From positions 1 to 7,187 of the forward strand of contig CAZGQY010000198.1 of assembly GCA_964528035.1 (NCBI GenBank): a stretch of DNA of 7,187 bases, written 5' to 3'. The translations under genes and the position numbers were made by a program. Shown one piece after another: positions 5,324 to 7,187 of this stretch. A model generated the notes under the pieces. It was not told the origin of the DNA. It saw nothing but the letters and a program-made list of their open reading frames with translations, and did no database searches. The stretch comes from CAZGQY01 sp964528035 (GTDB lineage Bacteria; Pseudomonadota; Gammaproteobacteria; Methylococcales; UBA1147). The first letter of the stretch is position 1, and each line of letters begins with the position of its first letter.

Positions 5324-5440
5324 CGGGACAATATCGGGACAATTGCATCCCAAAACAGCCTAAATCCGTGCCCCTGCGCGATACACAATAATCGTTAATT
5401 GTTGTTGCTTGTTGTCCCTAAGTGTCCCGAAATTGTCCCG
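5324..5440. repeat. Five GGGACA-type repeats: candidate integrase arm sites
   Basis: CGGGACAAT occurs at 5324-5332 and 5335-5343 on the plus strand (11 bases apart). The inverted form occurs at 5412-5418 (TTGTCCC), 5422-5429 (GTGTCCCG) and 5432-5440 (ATTGTCCCG), about 10 bases apart. Two closely phased groups in opposite orientation between an integrase gene and its tRNA target match the arm-type sites bound by the integrase N-terminal domain. The bend between groups would let one integrase tetramer hold both. Function is inferred from position and pattern. Confidence 0.6.
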
Positions 5441-5445
5441 AAGAC

Positions 5446-5479
5446 ACAAAAAAAGCACTTCGATTTCTCGTAAGTGCTT
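5446..5479 (-). terminator. Rho-independent terminator of the tRNA gene
   Basis: On the minus strand AAGCACTT and AAGTGCTT pair over eight bases. An A:A mismatch follows, then CGA/TCG and a GAAA tetraloop, and a run of seven T. It starts nine bases after the tRNA CCA end and would end tRNA transcription before the integrase region. It lies on the element side of the presumed crossover, so the element either supplies it or shares it with the original locus. Confidence 0.9.
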
Positions 5480-5487
5480 GTTTTAAT

Positions 5488-5564
5488 TGGTGGGCCCTGT
5501 AGGACTCGAACCTACGACAAAGGGATTATGAGTCCCCTGCTCTAACCAACTGAGCTAAGGGCCC
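5488..5564 (-). tRNA. tRNA-Ile2 (anticodon CAU), probable attachment site
   Basis: A complete 77-base tRNA gene with encoded CCA. The seven-pair acceptor stem is GGGCCCT/AGGGCCC, the D arm TTAGCTCAG..., the anticodon stem-loop GGGGACTCATAATCCCC-like with CAT at 5528-5530, and the T loop GGTTCGAGTCC. CAU anticodons occur in initiator, elongator methionine and isoleucine-2 tRNAs. The acceptor stem and the ...GACTCATAATC... anticodon arm resemble E. coli ileX, which also lies close to rpoD, and not elongator tRNA-Met. The cytidine would then be changed to lysidine by TilS so that it reads AUA. tRNA 3' ends are common targets for tyrosine integrases, and the integrase gene lies directly past this one. 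The gene is intact here, as expected if the element carries the matching 3' end. Confidence 0.9.
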
Positions 5565-5694
5565 GAAACTTTGTTTGCATGTGACTGACAAACGATACAG
5601 ATCAATTATTTGATAAATTCTTCACACATCCAGGAAATCGATCATTCTTTTATTTTGATTACAGGATGGAATCCTAAAAAACCACCGGGGCAGT

Positions 5695-7187
5695 TTAATC
5701 AACATCAAGAAAACTGCGTAGCCTTTCTGATCTTGTAGGATGTCTGAGCTTGCGCAGGGCTTTAGCTTCTATCTGACGAATACGCTCTCGAGTTACATCG
5801 AACTGCTTTCCAACCTCCTCCAAGGTGTGATCGGTATTCATATCTATACCAAAACGCATCCTGAGAACTTTCGCTTCCCGCGCTGTCAACCCGGCCAAAA
5901 CCGTTTGGGTCGATTCTTTTAGCCCCTCGACGTTCGCTGATTCAACAGGCGAAAGCACTCTCGCGTCCTCGATAAAATCCCCTAAATGTGAATCTTCGTC
6001 ATCACCGATAGGCGTTTCCATAGAAATGGGCTCTTTCGCGATCTTAAGTACCTTACGAACCTTGTCCTCCGGCATTTCCATACGTTCGGCCAATTCTTCA
6101 GGTGTTGCTTCCCTACCCATTTCCTGAAGCATTTGTCGAGAAATTCGGTTCAACTTATTAATGGTTTCAATCATGTGGACAGGAATACGTATGGTACGCG
6201 CCTGATCTGCAATGGATCGGGTTATTGCCTGACGAATCCACCAAGTGGCATAAGTGGAAAATTTATAGCCACGACGGTACTCGAATTTATCCACGGCTTT
6301 CATAAGCCCAATATTCCCTTCCTGGATCAAATCCAGGAACTGCAAGCCCCGATTGGTGTATTTCTTAGCGATAGAAATTACCAGGCGAAGGTTTGCTTCG
6401 ATCATCTCTTTTTTTGCACGCCGGGCTTTTGCTTCTCCAATCGACATTCGCCTATTAATGTCTTTCAGTTCGCTGATTAACAGGCCGTGTTCATTTTCTA
6501 CTGCGGCCAATTTGCTTTGCGCTCGCCTGATCTCAAAAGCATGTTCCCGCAAAACCTCACTATAATTTTCGTTTTTATCTATATATTTCTGTAACCAGGC
6601 TGGATCTGTTTCATTCTCTGTAAAGCTTGTAATGAACTCTTTACGCGGCATTTTTGCCGTTTTCACGCAAATATCCAGAACTATTTTTTCTCGTCGCCTT
6701 ATTTCAGCAATGCCATCGCGCAAAACCCCGCTCATTACCCTGAAAAACTGGGGGGTCCACTTGAATTCACCAAAACTTTTAGTGAGCGCCGTATACGGTT
6801 TTTCTGTGCGCTCATGATAATAACCATATTTCTTAAGTGCATTGCTTACGGCTTTATAACGTTTACGTAGAAGCCCCGCCTTTTCCTTAAGTTCCTCAGG
6901 ATCCAGACCCATTTGCTCATCGTCCTCCACTTCCGTATCTGCTTCCGGAGGTGATGTGGAAATTTGGTATTCCGGTTGATCCAGATCGATAAAATCTGAA
7001 ATCAAATCAGTAATGCGTGCTTCTCCTTCGTCAACTAGGTCACAAGACGCAAGAACGTATTCAATCACTCTAGGGCATCGAGCCAAGGCCTGAAGCACTT
7101 GTATCTGACCTTCTTCTATGCGCTTGGCAATATCCAGTTCGCCCTGACGAGTTAACAATTCAACCGTACCCATCTCACGCATATACA
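5695..7187 (-). CDS. rpoD: RNA polymerase sigma factor RpoD (sigma-70), partial
   Basis: This is the primary sigma factor, which directs RNA polymerase to housekeeping promoters. The visible part starts in region 1.2 (YMREMGTVELLTRQGE) and ends at TAA 5695-5697. About 100 N-terminal residues, mostly region 1.1, lie beyond the right edge. Counting from the first visible Met, residues 75-245 are the non-conserved domain with an acidic stretch near 80-90. Region 2 is at about 258-335 (NLRLVISIAKKYTNRGLQFL, GNIGLMKAVDKFEYRRGYKF, STYATWWIRQAITRS). Region 3 covers 336-410, with PISMETPIGDDEDSHLGDFI as the 3.2 finger. Region 4 runs from 420 to 495, its helix-turn-helix near HTLEEVGKQFDVTRERIRQIEA. 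The sequence is typical of gammaproteobacteria. Its 130-base downstream spacer holds no clear terminator, only a short CCCCGGTGG-T6 element at the stop. Confidence 0.99.
   Translation of the reverse strand, partial: YMREMGTVELLTRQGELDIAKRIEEGQIQVLQALARCPRVIEYVLASCDLVDEGEARITDLISDFIDLDQPEYQISTSPPEADTEVEDDEQMGLDPEELKEKAGLLRKRYKAVSNALKKYGYYHERTEKPYTALTKSFGEFKWTPQFFRVMSGVLRDGIAEIRRREKIVLDICVKTAKMPRKEFITSFTENETDPAWLQKYIDKNENYSEVLREHAFEIRRAQSKLAAVENEHGLLISELKDINRRMSIGEAKARRAKKEMIEANLRLVISIAKKYTNRGLQFLDLIQEGNIGLMKAVDKFEYRRGYKFSTYATWWIRQAITRSIADQARTIRIPVHMIETINKLNRISRQMLQEMGREATPEELAERMEMPEDKVRKVLKIAKEPISMETPIGDDEDSHLGDFIEDARVLSPVESANVEGLKESTQTVLAGLTAREAKVLRMRFGIDMNTDHTLEEVGKQFDVTRERIRQIEAKALRKLRHPTRSERLRSFLDVD

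Noticed and set aside
5663..5696. rpoD terminator
   Set aside because: Only a short wobble-rich stem or a five-base AGGAT/ATCCT dyad is available; neither is convincing as a terminator.
5740..6817. Plus-strand ORFs opposite rpoD
   Set aside because: They mirror the conserved rpoD frame and have no independent support.

Overview
The right end of the window carries the 3' part of rpoD (housekeeping sigma factor, minus strand). It is followed by a CAU-anticodon tRNA gene, most likely tRNA-Ile2. The rpoD to tRNA order and the RpoD sequence itself suggest a gammaproteobacterial chromosome; the species cannot be named from this window.

Everything left of the tRNA 3' end (about 5487 down to position 1) looks like one end of an integrated mobile element that uses the tRNA 3' end as attachment site. 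All likely genes run on the minus strand, away from the tRNA. In transcription order the layout is: tRNA with its own terminator (5446-5564); about 390 bp holding five GGGACA-type repeats (candidate integrase arm sites), an inverted repeat and a 22-codon leader ORF; a tyrosine integrase (4033-5091); a 248-aa protein overlapping the integrase stop; a spacer with a 13-bp tandem repeat; a small AlpA/excisionase-like protein; a small gene whose good protein sequence is split over two frames at an A AAA AAG run; a winged-helix protein (2127-2624); an AT-rich gene-free stretch (1535-2126) with four helically phased 20-bp iterons plus a second set of tandem GTAACG repeats; a protein with two cysteine-rich zinc-binding modules; then two or three small unrecognised genes running off the left edge.

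The genes read as three modules. The first is integration and excision (integrase, arm sites, AlpA-like protein). The second is a probable replication or maintenance module: a winged-helix DNA-binding protein beside iterons and AT-rich DNA, in the arrangement seen at iteron plasmid origins and in some phage satellites. The third is a left cluster of small unknown proteins, one of which has an iteron-like sequence in its ribosome-binding region. No relaxase, capsid, terminase, portal or recognised polymerase/helicase is visible. The element could therefore be a phage satellite, an integrated plasmid-like element or a mobilizable island. The second attachment site is not in the window, so the element continues leftwards and cannot be classified here.

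The points most worth following are the iteron/winged-helix module, the possible -1 frameshift gene at 2611-2828, the iteron-like site upstream of position 917, and the compact regulatory region between tRNA and integrase.
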